From NCBI RefSeq assembly GCF_001942625.1, contig NZ_MLCL01000078.1, positions 69,707 through 133,706 of the forward strand: a stretch of DNA of 64,000 bases, in the 5' to 3' direction. The notes under the pieces were generated by a model. It was given only the letters and a program-made list of their open reading frames with translations. It was not told where the DNA came from and searched no databases. Positions 1-8,360 of this stretch are shown here, in pieces. The stretch's first letter is position 1, and the number at the start of each line of letters is the position of its first letter. Position numbers and translations under genes: made by a program. The stretch comes from Mycobacterium syngnathidarum (GTDB lineage: Bacteria > Actinomycetota > Actinomycetes > Mycobacteriales > Mycobacteriaceae).

Positions 1-101
1 CCCGCTACAAGATCCCCCGCGACGTCGAGTTCCTGACCAAGCTGCCCCGCAACGCCACCGGCAAGGTGCTGCGCGGCGAGCTGACCGGGGGTGCGCGGTG
101 A
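1..101 (+). CDS. Acyl-CoA synthetase (AMP-binding), 3' end only
   Basis: Only the last 32 codons are present; the rest lies left of the window. The visible tail (YKIPRDVEFL, then LPRNATGKVLR) is the C-terminal signature of AMP-forming acyl-CoA synthetases, where the Lys of the TGK motif is the catalytic lysine of the adenylation half-reaction. The substrate cannot be told from this fragment; a fatty, aromatic or terpenoid acid is possible. Its stop overlaps the GTG start of the esterase gene by 4 bp (GTGA), so it is the upstream member of a catabolic operon. Confidence 0.85.
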   Translation, partial: RYKIPRDVEFLTKLPRNATGKVLRGELTGGAR

Positions 102-1072
102 GCGATCACGAGTCGATGAAGCGCGAGGTCGCCGGCCGGATGGGCGATGCGTTCGCCCCGATCCTGTCCGGTGACCTCGACCCCATCGCCGCCGCGGCCG
201 AGGTCCGGGCCCGGCTCAAGGCCAGCCGCCGACCGGCTCAGCCGGTAGCTGTGGCCAAGGTCGAAAACCGCGCCATCCCAGGTCCCGCCGGTGAGGTTCC
301 GGTGCGGATCTACCACCCGCTGGACACCGAGGCCGACACCTGCCTGCCCGTGCTGATCTATTTCCACGGCGGCGGATTTGTCCTGTGCGACCTGGACTCA
401 CATGACTCGTGCTGCCGCCGCCTCGCCAACGGCATCGGTGCAATAGTGGTTTCCGTCGACTATCGGCTGGCGCCCGAGCATCCGTATCCCGCCGCGGTCG
501 AAGATGCCTGGGCGGCAACGCAATGGGTGGCCGACCACGCCGGCGAGTTCGGTGGCGACCCGGCCCGGCTCGTGGTCGCAGGCGACAGCGCGGGTGGCAA
601 CCTGGCGGCAGTTGTCGCGATGACGGCACGGGACCGCAATGGCCCACCGATCGCATTCCAAGTGCTGATCTACCCGGTGGTCGACCAGCGCCGCAAGTCA
701 TCGCTGTCCAGCCCGCACACCCGCAGCGGGGTGCTGACCGCCGAGCACATGCAGTGGTTCACCGCGCAGTACCTCGGGGCCTGCGGCGCCCATGCCGACG
801 TGTCCGCCTCGCCGATTCTCGGTGACATGACCGGACTTCCGGATGGGCACGTGCTCACCGGGGCCTTGGATCCGCTGTGCGAGGAAGGCGAGGAGTACGC
901 CCGCAGGCTCGCCGCCGGCGGCGCGAACGTCAGCGTCCGGCGCTACGAGCGCGGCTTCCACGGATTCTTCAACCTCGCCGACCATCTCCCCGCTGCCGCA
1001 GAGGCCACCGAAGACGTGTGCGCCGTCGTGCGCGACGCCCTGAACTCCACCACTGCATCCCAAAATCAATGA
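98..1072 (+). CDS. Alpha/beta hydrolase, hormone-sensitive lipase (HSL) family
   Basis: Esterase/lipase of 324 aa, LipN/LipH-like, that would hydrolyse short-chain carboxyl esters. The oxyanion-hole HGGG motif is at residues 90-93, the nucleophile Ser164 sits in GDSAGG, and Asp258 (ALDPL) and His288 (FHGFF) complete the triad. There is no signal peptide, so it is probably cytoplasmic. The GTG start at 98 overlaps the preceding synthetase stop by 4 bp, and two SDR genes follow closely. The context suggests ester cleavage inside a degradation pathway; the natural substrate is unknown. Confidence 0.9.
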   Translation: MSDHESMKREVAGRMGDAFAPILSGDLDPIAAAAEVRARLKASRRPAQPVAVAKVENRAIPGPAGEVPVRIYHPLDTEADTCLPVLIYFHGGGFVLCDLDSHDSCCRRLANGIGAIVVSVDYRLAPEHPYPAAVEDAWAATQWVADHAGEFGGDPARLVVAGDSAGGNLAAVVAMTARDRNGPPIAFQVLIYPVVDQRRKSSLSSPHTRSGVLTAEHMQWFTAQYLGACGAHADVSASPILGDMTGLPDGHVLTGALDPLCEEGEEYARRLAAGGANVSVRRYERGFHGFFNLADHLPAAAEATEDVCAVVRDALNSTTASQNQ

Positions 1073-1082
1073 AAGGCAACCC

Positions 1083-1880
1083 ATGAAGCTTCGGAACACC
1101 CGCGCTCTGGTCACCGGCGCGAGCCGCGGACTGGGCAAGAGCATCGCCGAGGTGCTGGCCGCACGAGGCGTCGATGTTGCCGTGGTGGCGCGCGACGCCG
1201 AGTCTCTCAACCTGCTCGCCAAGCAGCTGGAAGGCAAGGCCTACCCGACCGACCTGTGTGAGCCGGAGGCCGTGGAAGGCCTCATCGACCGCATCGAGGC
1301 CGACGGACCCATCGACATCGTGATCAACAACGCCGGTATCGACCACGTCGGCCGGTTCCACCAGGTCAGCCCGGAGCAGATTCGGAACCTGCTGCAAGTC
1401 AACCTCGCTGCGCCGATGGACATCTGCCGCCAGGTGATACCGCGGATGGTGCAGCGCGGTCGCGGCCACATCGTCAACGTGTCATCGATGGGCGCGATCT
1501 CGCAGGGGCCGGGACTGACCCTCTACGGCACGTCGAAGGCCGGATTGAGCCATTTCACCGCAGGCATTCGCGGCGAGTTGCGGGGCAAGCCGGTCGGCAC
1601 CACGCTGGTGCAGATCGGCGAGGTCAAAACCGACATGATCGACCACATTCGCGCGTTCGGGCCGGCCAGGCGCACCATCGAGCGCTCGATCCGGTGGCGG
1701 ATGATCCCGCGCGAGTCGCTGGAACCGGTGGACGTTTCCGTGGCCATCGCCGAGGCCATCGAGCACAACCGCCGCCACGTCATCCTGCCGCGCAACATCG
1801 TTCCGATGGCGAAGTTCACCGAGTTCCCCCGCCGCATATCCGAACTCATGCTCACCGGCATCGACCAGGACAACGACTGA
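1083..1880 (+). CDS. SDR family NAD(P)-dependent oxidoreductase
   Basis: Classical short-chain dehydrogenase of 265 aa. The cofactor motif TGASRGLG is near residue 13, NNAG near residue 83, and the catalytic set is Ser134/135, Tyr148 and Lys152 (YGTSK). It would oxidise or reduce a hydroxyl/keto group. The ATG follows the esterase stop by 10 bp, and its own stop shares one base with the next gene (TGATG), so the genes are translationally coupled. The long C-terminal part after the catalytic site (residues about 190-265) recalls mycobacterial SDRs acting on lipids. Substrate unknown. Confidence 0.9.
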   Translation: MKLRNTRALVTGASRGLGKSIAEVLAARGVDVAVVARDAESLNLLAKQLEGKAYPTDLCEPEAVEGLIDRIEADGPIDIVINNAGIDHVGRFHQVSPEQIRNLLQVNLAAPMDICRQVIPRMVQRGRGHIVNVSSMGAISQGPGLTLYGTSKAGLSHFTAGIRGELRGKPVGTTLVQIGEVKTDMIDHIRAFGPARRTIERSIRWRMIPRESLEPVDVSVAIAEAIEHNRRHVILPRNIVPMAKFTEFPRRISELMLTGIDQDND

Positions 1881-2653
1881 TGGCCGGCGTCGACCTGTCC
1901 GGCAAGGTCGCGATCGTCACCGGTGCCGCCCGCGGCCAGGGTGAAGCCGAAGCGCGGTTGTTCGCGGCCCTCGGTGCCCAGGTGGTGTTGACCGACGTAC
2001 TCGTCGAGGATGGTGAGCGGGTCGCCGCGTCCATCGGCCCCGCGGCCCGCTTTGTACGTCACGACGTCGGCAGCGAAAATGATTGGCGCACAACGGTTGA
2101 CACTGCCATGGCGGAGTTCGGCCGGATCGATGCGCTGGTCAACAACGCCGCGATCTGCAAGGTGGTGCCGCTTGCCGAGCAGGACCCCGCGGGGTTCGAG
2201 CAGATGCTGCGGGTCAACCTGATCGGCGCCTTCCTGGGCATGCAGGCCGTCACCGAACCGATGAAGGCCGGCGCAGGTGGGTCGATCGTCAACATCTCGT
2301 CGCAGGCCGGCGTTCAAGGACTCGCCGGCTACACCGCCTACGGCGCCTCCAAGTGGGGTTTGCGCGGCATGTCGAAGGTGGCGGCGATCGAGCTGGGCCC
2401 CTTGGGCATCCGCGTGAACACGGTCTATCCGGGCATGATCGACACTCCGATGATCGCTCATCTGGAGGTGGAACGCGGTCTCGGGGGCCACCCCGGTGCC
2501 CCGCTCACCCGGGTCGGCACTCCCGAAGAGGTCGCCGAAGTCGTCGCATTCCTGGCCTCGGACGCGTCGTCGTACATCACCGGCGCGGACCTGACCGTCG
2601 ACGGCGGAGCCAGCGCCGGGCGGATCCCGGTGACACCGGTCCACGCCGACTGA
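1880..2653 (+). CDS. SDR family oxidoreductase (3-alpha/20-beta-HSD-like)
   Basis: Short-chain dehydrogenase of 257 aa. It has [11 protein letters not shown] at the N-terminus, NNAA, catalytic Tyr154/Lys158 (YGASK) and a C-terminal LTVDGGAS loop typical of steroid or glucose dehydrogenase-like SDRs. The GQGEAE variant of the Rossmann glycine motif is frequent in mycobacterial SDRs. The ATG at 1880 overlaps the upstream TGA. It is the last gene of the operon, and a strong hairpin follows at 2669-2700. A role as alcohol/ketone dehydrogenase in the same pathway is inferred. Confidence 0.9.
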   Translation: MAGVDLSGKVAIVTGAARGQGEAEARLFAALGAQVVLTDVLVEDGERVAASIGPAARFVRHDVGSENDWRTTVDTAMAEFGRIDALVNNAAICKVVPLAEQDPAGFEQMLRVNLIGAFLGMQAVTEPMKAGAGGSIVNISSQAGVQGLAGYTAYGASKWGLRGMSKVAAIELGPLGIRVNTVYPGMIDTPMIAHLEVERGLGGHPGAPLTRVGTPEEVAEVVAFLASDASSYITGADLTVDGGASAGRIPVTPVHAD

Positions 2654-2668
2654 GCGCAGTGCCCAAGC

Positions 2669-2700
2669 GTGCGGTGCCCTGCTGCTGCAGGGCACCGCGC
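2669..2700. terminator. Hairpin terminator between convergent genes
   Basis: A 12-bp perfect stem, GCGGTGCCCTGC (2671-2682) with GCAGGGCACCGC (2687-2698), and a 4-nt loop. It lies exactly between the convergent SDR stop (2653) and the dehydrogenase stop (2714). There is no U tract, as is usual in mycobacteria, and it could serve both strands. Confidence 0.65.
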
Positions 2701-2713
2701 ACCCGCCACAACC

Positions 2714-3766
2714 TCACCGCCCGGGCAGCACCAGGATCTTGACGTGCGCCTCGGGGTCACGCAGTGCCTCGAAAGCGTCGTCGAGACCGTCGAGTCCGAC
2801 CCGGCCCGTGATGATCGACTCGGCATCGATGTCGCCTGCCGCCAGCCGCGCCAGCACCTTCTCGTAGGCCTGGTCGTAGGGTCCGTGGCCGAAGTTGATT
2901 GCGATCTGCCGCATCTGGGCCACCACCGGGATGATGGTCTCCTCGGCGAACGGCGAGGCCACCACCTGGATGCGCGAACCCCACGGCAGGGTATGGGTCA
3001 GCGTGTTCAAGGTGCCCACCCGGCCGCTGCACTCGTAGGCGATCAGGAGGCCGCCACCGGTCTTGCCGCTGCCCAGCAGCTCGTTGTACAGCGCGATCGG
3101 ATCCTGATCGTCGGGGTCGACCACGATGTCGGCGCCCATCTTGGCGGCCAGCTCACGGCGTTTGGGTGACGGCTCTGAGGCGATGACGGTGTGCGCGCCT
3201 GCCGCCTTCGCGGCCAGGATCGTGCCCAGCCCGATCGATCCGCACCCGATCACCAGCGCTGTGTCTGCAGGCGTGAGGCCGGACTGCTGCATGTGCATCT
3301 CACCGACATGGAGTGGCTCGGCCAGCGCGGCGTGCTCCAGGGACAGGCCGTCGGGCACGTGCCGGACCCAGAAGGCATCGACGAGGATGAATTCGCCGAA
3401 GGCCCCGTGATATCGGTTCGAGTAGCCGATGATCGTCGGCAGTCCGGTGTCTTGCTCGGTGGTGATGCCAAGCCCGGTGACCCGGTCGCCTTCAGCGAAA
3501 TCCTCGACGCCCGGACCGGTTTCGACGACGGTGCCGGCCCACTCGTGGCCGAGTACCACCGGGCGGCCGGCGTCGAACACCGCGAACGGGTAGCCCGCAC
3601 CGACGGCCACTTCCACGAACCGGCACGGGTCCTTCGACATGCTCAGATCACTGCCGCAGATGCCGCAGACCGCGACCTTGATGCGCAGTTGGCCCGGTCC
3701 GGTCACCGGCGGTTCGGTCACGTCGGCGACGGTGAACTGACCCTCGAAGTACTCCGCAGCACGCAT
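2714..3766 (-). CDS. Zinc-type alcohol dehydrogenase (MDR family), short form
   Basis: Medium-chain dehydrogenase/reductase of 350 aa. Catalytic zinc ligands are visible as Cys37 (CGICGSD) and His74-Glu75 (GHEWAGTV). The nucleotide-binding loop is GCGSIG near residue 170. The usual four-cysteine structural-zinc loop after residue 90 is absent, so it belongs to the sorbitol/threonine-dehydrogenase-like or FDH-like branches lacking that lobe. Its ATG overlaps the stop of the luciferase-like gene (ATGA), so both are co-translated. It would oxidise an alcohol or polyol; substrate unknown. Confidence 0.88.
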   Translation of the reverse strand: MRAAEYFEGQFTVADVTEPPVTGPGQLRIKVAVCGICGSDLSMSKDPCRFVEVAVGAGYPFAVFDAGRPVVLGHEWAGTVVETGPGVEDFAEGDRVTGLGITTEQDTGLPTIIGYSNRYHGAFGEFILVDAFWVRHVPDGLSLEHAALAEPLHVGEMHMQQSGLTPADTALVIGCGSIGLGTILAAKAAGAHTVIASEPSPKRRELAAKMGADIVVDPDDQDPIALYNELLGSGKTGGGLLIAYECSGRVGTLNTLTHTLPWGSRIQVVASPFAEETIIPVVAQMRQIAINFGHGPYDQAYEKVLARLAAGDIDAESIITGRVGLDGLDDAFEALRDPEAHVKILVLPGR

Positions 3767-4962
3767 CAGGCCTCCTGCCCGGCGAGCTGCTCGGCAGGCC
3801 GGCCGTAATAGTCGGTGTGCGCCTTGGTGATCGCACCGATGAGGCCGCCGAGTAGATACTGGCTGTTGTCCTCGGCGAATTGCAGGCTGGCTTGGCGGCC
3901 GACGTTGCGTTTCTTGAAGTGCGGCACGACTTCGGAGGCGAACAGTTCGTAGCTACGCAAGGTCTCCTCCCAGCCGGCCATGTCAACGTGCAGGATCAGC
4001 AGGGTGCCGAATCCGCCGGTCTTCTCGATGAGCCGCTCGATCTGCGCGATCGCATCCTCGGGGGTGCCGATGATCACCTGGCCGAACTCGCCCAGGTTGT
4101 CGGTGCGCCACTGGTTGATGATGCCCTCGGGAGTCTGCGCCCACTCGGGGTTGATGCCCTGCTGCCGGTTGACGTATTCGGCGATGGCATGGATCCGGCG
4201 ACTGACGGCGCGTTCGGCCTCGGCCCGGGTCTCGGCGATGAACATCGGATTGACCAGGCGCCAGGTGGAGCGGTCGGCCTGATGGCCGTGTTCGGCCGAA
4301 ACCTGTTCGTAGACACCCCAGTTTCGGTCGAGCACGTCGAATCCCGTCGGCGAGCTGGCCGCAAGTGACAGCAGTGACAACCCGTGCGTGCCGGCCAGGA
4401 CCGAGCCGTTCGGTGAGATGGTCGATGCAGTCGCGACCTCGATACCTGCCGGATCGTAGGTGGGCAATTGGGCGCGGGCATCACGCAGGGTGAACCAGTC
4501 GGTCTCCATGTTGACGACTTCGCCACGCAGCAGCCGAAGGACAGCCTCCAGCGCCTCGCCCTGCATCCGGCGCTGGTCGAGGGGATCGATTCCCATCATG
4601 TGCGCGTCCAGCGGGATCTTGCCCGGCCCGGTGCCCACGATCAGCCGACCTCGGGTCTGCAGATCGAGTTGGGTGATGCGGTCGGTCGTGACCAGCGGAT
4701 GGTGGTACGGCAACGACATCACGCCGGTGCCGAACCGGATCCGTTCGGTGCGCTCGGCCGCCGCGGCGATGAACACATCTGGCGCCGGGACGATTTCGGA
4801 TCCGGTCGAATGGTGCTCGCCCATCCAGGCCTCGTCGAATCCGAGATGGTCGAGGTGGCACATCAGGTCGATGTCGCGGCGCAGCTGCAGCGCTGGGTCG
4901 GCGTTGAGGGGGTGATAGGGGGCCAGGAACGCCCCGAACTTGATCGAGCTCGAATTCCACAT
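3766..4962 (-). CDS. LLM-class flavin-dependent oxidoreductase
   Basis: Bacterial-luciferase-like monooxygenase or F420/FMN oxidoreductase, 398 aa from the chosen start. The N-terminal strand KFGAFLAPYHP, the GEHHS motif and the GTGPGK segment are characteristic. I start at the ATG of MWNSSS (4962). A longer in-frame ATG at 5007 (+15 aa) falls inside an inverted repeat that looks like an operator, so it is unlikely. The gene follows the TetR gene and is coupled to the alcohol dehydrogenase. It probably performs a flavin-dependent hydroxylation or Baeyer-Villiger-type step; substrate unknown. Confidence 0.88.
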   Translation of the reverse strand: MWNSSSIKFGAFLAPYHPLNADPALQLRRDIDLMCHLDHLGFDEAWMGEHHSTGSEIVPAPDVFIAAAAERTERIRFGTGVMSLPYHHPLVTTDRITQLDLQTRGRLIVGTGPGKIPLDAHMMGIDPLDQRRMQGEALEAVLRLLRGEVVNMETDWFTLRDARAQLPTYDPAGIEVATASTISPNGSVLAGTHGLSLLSLAASSPTGFDVLDRNWGVYEQVSAEHGHQADRSTWRLVNPMFIAETRAEAERAVSRRIHAIAEYVNRQQGINPEWAQTPEGIINQWRTDNLGEFGQVIIGTPEDAIAQIERLIEKTGGFGTLLILHVDMAGWEETLRSYELFASEVVPHFKKRNVGRQASLQFAEDNSQYLLGGLIGAITKAHTDYYGRPAEQLAGQEA

Positions 4963-4990
4963 GCCGGGGACGCTATCTGGATCGAATGAT

Positions 4991-5006
4991 TGGATCAAGT
5001 GATCCA
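4991..5006. promoter_or_regulatory. Inverted repeat, candidate TetR operator
   Basis: TGGATCA-AG-TGATCCA is a perfect 7-bp inverted repeat with a 2-nt spacer, 29 nt upstream of the luciferase-like ATG and downstream of the tetR stop. AT-rich sequence (TAATTTAT on the minus strand) adjoins it. The position suits control by the neighbouring TetR protein; binding is inferred. Confidence 0.45.
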
Positions 5007-5049
5007 TAAATTAGGCCTGCAAAGGCTCCCGCTGGGTGGGACGGATCCG

Positions 5050-5688
5050 TCAGGAACCGAGCAGGCGATCGACCCCGCCGACGACGAAACGCACCAGGTC
5101 GTCGTAGAAGTCACGTAGTTCGGTCTCGTCCAGCCGGCTGCCGTTACGGCGCCATTCGTCGGCTCGGCTCAGCGCCTGGATGAAGTTCATGATCGAGATC
5201 GCCCAGCGCAGTTCCAGACGCGCCGGATCGGAGCCGGGAAAGGCCCGCTGCACCTGGGCGAAAAGTTCGTCGGGCAGATGCTGCTCGGTGTCCAGCAGAA
5301 CCGGATTGTCCTCTTGCGAGATCTGCGCGATGATCTTGATCCAGCGCATGCCGCGAACCCGGTGACGCAGTAGCAGTTTCAGATACGGCTCGGTGACCGC
5401 GCGGACCAGGGCGTCGGGTCCCGGCGCGACCGGATCGGCCGCGAGCACCGCCACGTTGGCCGCGATCTCGTCGCGCACCGGTGCGCCGATGTCGGTGAGC
5501 ACCGCCCGCAACAGCTCGTCTTTGGATCCGAAGTGATAGTGCACCGAGGCCGCGCCCAGGCCCGCGGCGGCGTTGACTGCCCGCACCGACACCGCATCCA
5601 CACCTTGGGCGGCGAACAATCGTTCGGCAGCCTTCACCAGGCGCAGCCGGGTGGCCGCGCCCTGCCGATTCTGGGCTGCGCCGGACAC
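5050..5688 (-). CDS. TetR/AcrR family transcriptional regulator
   Basis: One-component repressor of 212 aa. The N-terminal helix-turn-helix spans roughly residues 12-58 and ends in the typical YHFGSKDELL recognition/anchor segment. The C-terminal half is an all-helical ligand domain of the TetR_C type. It is the first gene of the (-) unit tetR/luciferase-like/alcohol dehydrogenase and probably controls it. The ligand is unknown, presumably a substrate or intermediate of the oxidoreductases. Confidence 0.88.
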   Translation of the reverse strand: MSGAAQNRQGAATRLRLVKAAERLFAAQGVDAVSVRAVNAAAGLGAASVHYHFGSKDELLRAVLTDIGAPVRDEIAANVAVLAADPVAPGPDALVRAVTEPYLKLLLRHRVRGMRWIKIIAQISQEDNPVLLDTEQHLPDELFAQVQRAFPGSDPARLELRWAISIMNFIQALSRADEWRRNGSRLDETELRDFYDDLVRFVVGGVDRLLGS

Positions 5689-5731
5689 CTGACGAGCATG
5701 TCACGCGCCGCGCCGGCTGCCGACCTGCGCT

Positions 5732-6106
5732 CTACCCCGACGGCGTGTCGCCGACCAGCGGCGCGAACCGGCCCTGATCGTCGGGCACATAGGGCGCGGT
5801 GGCCGTCACAGCGGTCAGCGGCAGCGGGCCGTACAGATGCGGGAAGAGCATCGCGTCGGGATCCGTCGGGACCCCCGGCTCCCAGCGCACCGGATCGGTC
5901 AGCTTTTCCGGGTCGATGTGCAACAGAACCAGGTCGCCACGTCCGGAGTAGAGCCGGTTGGCCGGCAGATGCACCTGTTCGGGAGCCGAGAGGTGGACGA
6001 AGCCCTGCACACCGAGCGAGTCCGGACGATGTTCGCCGCTACGCTGGGCCCGGCGCCAGTCCTCGACGCTGCACAGGTGAACCAGGACACGCGGCGACGG
6101 GTGCAT
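5732..6106 (-). CDS. DUF952 domain-containing protein
   Basis: Soluble protein of 124 aa with the DUF952 pattern: VHLCSVEDW at the start, GFVHLSAPEQV in the middle and AMLFPHLYGPLPL near the end. The function of the family is not established; its fold relates to glutathione S-transferase-like or ADP-ribose-binding small domains only by prediction. I use the internal ATG at 6106 (MHPSPRVL) because homology-like sequence begins there; an upstream ATG at 6151 would add 15 unrelated residues. It stands alone, divergent from the small zinc-ribbon gene at 6266. Confidence 0.8.
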   Translation of the reverse strand: MHPSPRVLVHLCSVEDWRRAQRSGEHRPDSLGVQGFVHLSAPEQVHLPANRLYSGRGDLVLLHIDPEKLTDPVRWEPGVPTDPDAMLFPHLYGPLPLTAVTATAPYVPDDQGRFAPLVGDTPSG

Positions 6107-6265
6107 ACCGTCAGCTTGCCGGTCCAGCAACGCTGCGGCCAAGTGAGACACGACACACCGGTGAACCCTTGGGGAACAAGGCCGGAATCCAAAACGTCTG
6201 ACAGAGTAGACATACGCAATCGAGGCGCCTTTGCCGAGATGCGCAGAGCAGAAGACGGAGGAGCC

Positions 6266-6457
6266 ATGAACGCAACTCTGACAAGCCCGGAGCTAACCAG
6301 AGCCGATCGCTGCGATCGCTGCGGCGCGGCCGCACGCGTGCGCGCGAAGCTGCCCTCAGGGGCCGAGCTGCTCTTCTGCCAGCACCATGCCAACGAGCAC
6401 GAAGCCAAGCTGGTCGAGCTGGCCGCGGTGTTGGAAACCAGCACGGCAGAGGTCTAA
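6266..6457 (+). CDS. Small CXXC zinc-ribbon-like protein (DUF7455 type)
   Basis: Protein of 63 aa. It contains a CDRCG motif near residue 16 and a second metal-ligand group FCQHHANEH, which together resemble a zinc-binding ribbon. Small proteins of this kind occur near the sigma factor genes of actinobacteria; their function is unknown. The ATG has a purine-rich GGAGGAG ribosome-binding site at 6257-6263, directly upstream. Acidic/Leu-rich C-terminal helix. Confidence 0.75.
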   Translation: MNATLTSPELTRADRCDRCGAAARVRAKLPSGAELLFCQHHANEHEAKLVELAAVLETSTAEV

Positions 6458-6540
6458 CGGCTGCTGTCGCGCACCCTTCACGGCCTCCGACACCACCCGC
6501 CTGGGCAGGAGCACGTTTCGTCAGTAATGCTTGACTGGTC

Positions 6541-7545
6541 ATGACTGGCCAGCCGCTTCCAGTACCACCATCACGCCACCACATCTGGCATATCACTCGA
6601 CGCACATTGTCGAAGAGCTGGGACGACTCCATCTTCTCGGAGTCGGCACAGGCGGCGTTCTGGTGCGCGTTGTCATTGCCTCCCCTACTACTGGGGATGC
6701 TCGGCAGCCTGGCCTACATCGCACCGTTGTTCGGGCCGGACACTCTGCCGACGATCCAGGATCAACTGATCAACGCGGCGAACAGCTTCTTTTCACCCAA
6801 CGTCGTCAACGAGATCATCGAGCCGACGATCCGCGACATCGTCAGGGGTGCCCGGGGCGAGGTGGTGTCGGTGGGCTTCGTGATCTCGTTGTGGGCCGGC
6901 TCGTCGGCGGTCTCGGCGTTCGTGGACTCGATCGTGGAAGCCCACGGCCAAACACCGTTACGGCATCCGGTGCGCCAGCGTTTCTATGCGCTCGGGCTCT
7001 ACGTGATCATGCTGGTGTTCGCGATCGCGGTCGCGCCGCTGGTGGCGCTGGGGCCCCGGGCGGTCGCCGAGCACATTCCGGACAGCTGGGACAACGTACT
7101 GCGCTACGGCTACTACCCGGCGCTGTTCCTGGCGGTTTTCGTCGGGGTGACCATCCTCTACCGGGTCTCGCTGCCGGCACCGATCCCGACCCACCGCCTG
7201 GTGCTCGGAGCGGTCCTGGCCACCGTGGTGTTCCTGGTCGCCACCTTCGGGCTGCGGATCTACCTGACCTGGATCACCAGCACCGGCTACACCTACGGTG
7301 CACTGGCAACACCGATCGCTTTCCTGCTGTTCGCGTTCTTCCTGGGTTTTGCCGTCATGTTCGGCGCCGAACTCAATGCGGCCATACAAGAGGAGTGGCC
7401 CGCGGCGGACACCCACACCAGGAGACTGCGGGAATGGCTTGAGTACAAAGCCCTCAACGCCGGCTTCAGCGGCGGCGCCCCGGCACCGGCCGAAAGCCGT
7501 GTGCCCGAGCACGTCGAACCGCCGGTACCGCCACCTACTTCTTGA
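6541..7545 (+). CDS. YihY/BrkB family inner-membrane protein (Rv2707-like)
   Basis: Polytopic membrane protein of 334 aa in the YihY/virulence factor BrkB family. Hydrophobic segments lie around residues 35-60, 110-135, 150-180, 190-215, 220-250 and 255-285, with the family motif around WAGSSAVSAFV. The cytoplasmic C-terminus is Pro/Glu-rich. The family is sometimes labelled ribonuclease BN in error; its actual role is unknown. Position just upstream of sigB matches Rv2707. Its 3' end overlaps the convergent DUF3039 gene by 11 bp. Confidence 0.9.
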   Translation: MTGQPLPVPPSRHHIWHITRRTLSKSWDDSIFSESAQAAFWCALSLPPLLLGMLGSLAYIAPLFGPDTLPTIQDQLINAANSFFSPNVVNEIIEPTIRDIVRGARGEVVSVGFVISLWAGSSAVSAFVDSIVEAHGQTPLRHPVRQRFYALGLYVIMLVFAIAVAPLVALGPRAVAEHIPDSWDNVLRYGYYPALFLAVFVGVTILYRVSLPAPIPTHRLVLGAVLATVVFLVATFGLRIYLTWITSTGYTYGALATPIAFLLFAFFLGFAVMFGAELNAAIQEEWPAADTHTRRLREWLEYKALNAGFSGGAPAPAESRVPEHVEPPVPPPTS

Positions 7546-7771
7546 GCTGCTCGTAGATCTTCTTGCAGTCCGGGCACACCGGAGAACCCGGCTTGGGCGA
7601 CTTGGTCACCGGAAACACCTCGCCGCACAGCGCGACGACATGCGTGCCCATGACGGCGCTTTCGGCGATCTTGTCCTTCTTGACGTAATGGAAGAACTTG
7701 GGGGTGTCGTCGTCGGTCCCGTCGTCGACGCGTTCGTCGGTGTCCGGGCGCTCGATGGTCTGGGTCTGCAT
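7535..7771 (-). CDS. DUF3039 protein (Rv2708c-like)
   Basis: Protein of 78 aa with an N-terminal acidic stretch and then the DUF3039 core: FFHYVKKDKI, the CGEV segment and a C-terminal CPDCKKIY. Cys-x18-CPDC spacing suggests a small zinc-binding unit. Function unknown, but the gene keeps its place between the BrkB-like and sigB genes in mycobacteria, which supports the assignment. It overlaps the convergent upstream gene at the 3' end. Confidence 0.88.
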   Translation of the reverse strand: MQTQTIERPDTDERVDDGTDDDTPKFFHYVKKDKIAESAVMGTHVVALCGEVFPVTKSPKPGSPVCPDCKKIYEQLKK

Positions 7772-7848
7772 GTTCTCATTGTGCCTGGGTGCGGGCCATA
7801 GGGAAATCCACCTGCCACCACCGGCGCCAGGTGTGGAACAGTAGAGGC

Positions 7849-8277
7849 ATGAAACAAAGCCACGAGCTGAGTTTCGACGGCGATTTCGGCGACGATTTCG
7901 GCAAGGAAGCCCGCCCGGTTCTCATCACCAAAGCCGCACCCGCATACGAAGTGCAGCATCGCCAACGTGTCCGCAAGTACCTGACGTTGATGGCCTTCCG
8001 TATTCCGGCGCTCATCCTGGCGGCCGTCGCCTACAACATCTGGCAGAACGGCCTCATCTCGCTCGCGATCATCGTGGCGTCGATACCGCTGCCCTGGATG
8101 GCGGTTCTGATCGCCAACGACCGTCCCCCGCGTAGCGCCGAGGAACCGCGACGCTACGCCGGCCGCGGCGAGCGGATACCCCTGTTCCCCACCGCGGAGC
8201 GCCCGGCGTTACAGAAGGAGCCGAACGTGGCACCGCAACCGGAGTCAGCGCGGCCGGGCGATGATGCTCCCAGCTGA
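7849..8277 (+). CDS. DUF3099 membrane protein (Rv2709-like)
   Basis: Protein of 142 aa with two adjacent transmembrane helices at about residues 47-62 and 66-85, a conserved LITKAAPAY segment before them, and a Pro/Arg-rich cytoplasmic tail. This arrangement is that of actinobacterial DUF3099 proteins. I start at the ATG at 7849; an ATG 60 nt upstream gives unrelated extra residues. It lies directly upstream of sigB, as Rv2709 does. Function unknown. Confidence 0.82.
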   Translation: MKQSHELSFDGDFGDDFGKEARPVLITKAAPAYEVQHRQRVRKYLTLMAFRIPALILAAVAYNIWQNGLISLAIIVASIPLPWMAVLIANDRPPRSAEEPRRYAGRGERIPLFPTAERPALQKEPNVAPQPESARPGDDAPS

Positions 8278-8291
8278 GCGGCTTCTTTAGC

Positions 8292-8311
8292 CATTCTTAG
8301 GACATTCTCAG
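8292..8311 (+). promoter_or_regulatory. Direct repeat resembling an MprA box
   Basis: CATTCTTAG (8292-8300) and CATTCTCAG (8303-8311) form a 9-nt direct repeat with an 11-nt period, about 50 nt upstream of the sigB -35 element. The MprA response regulator is known to bind loosely conserved tandem repeats at sigB and sigE in M. tuberculosis. The match here is my inference. Confidence 0.5.
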
Positions 8312-8360
8312 GTCGGTCCGGAAAAACTGCAGCTCAACGGGCATGAATCTCCAGATCGGC

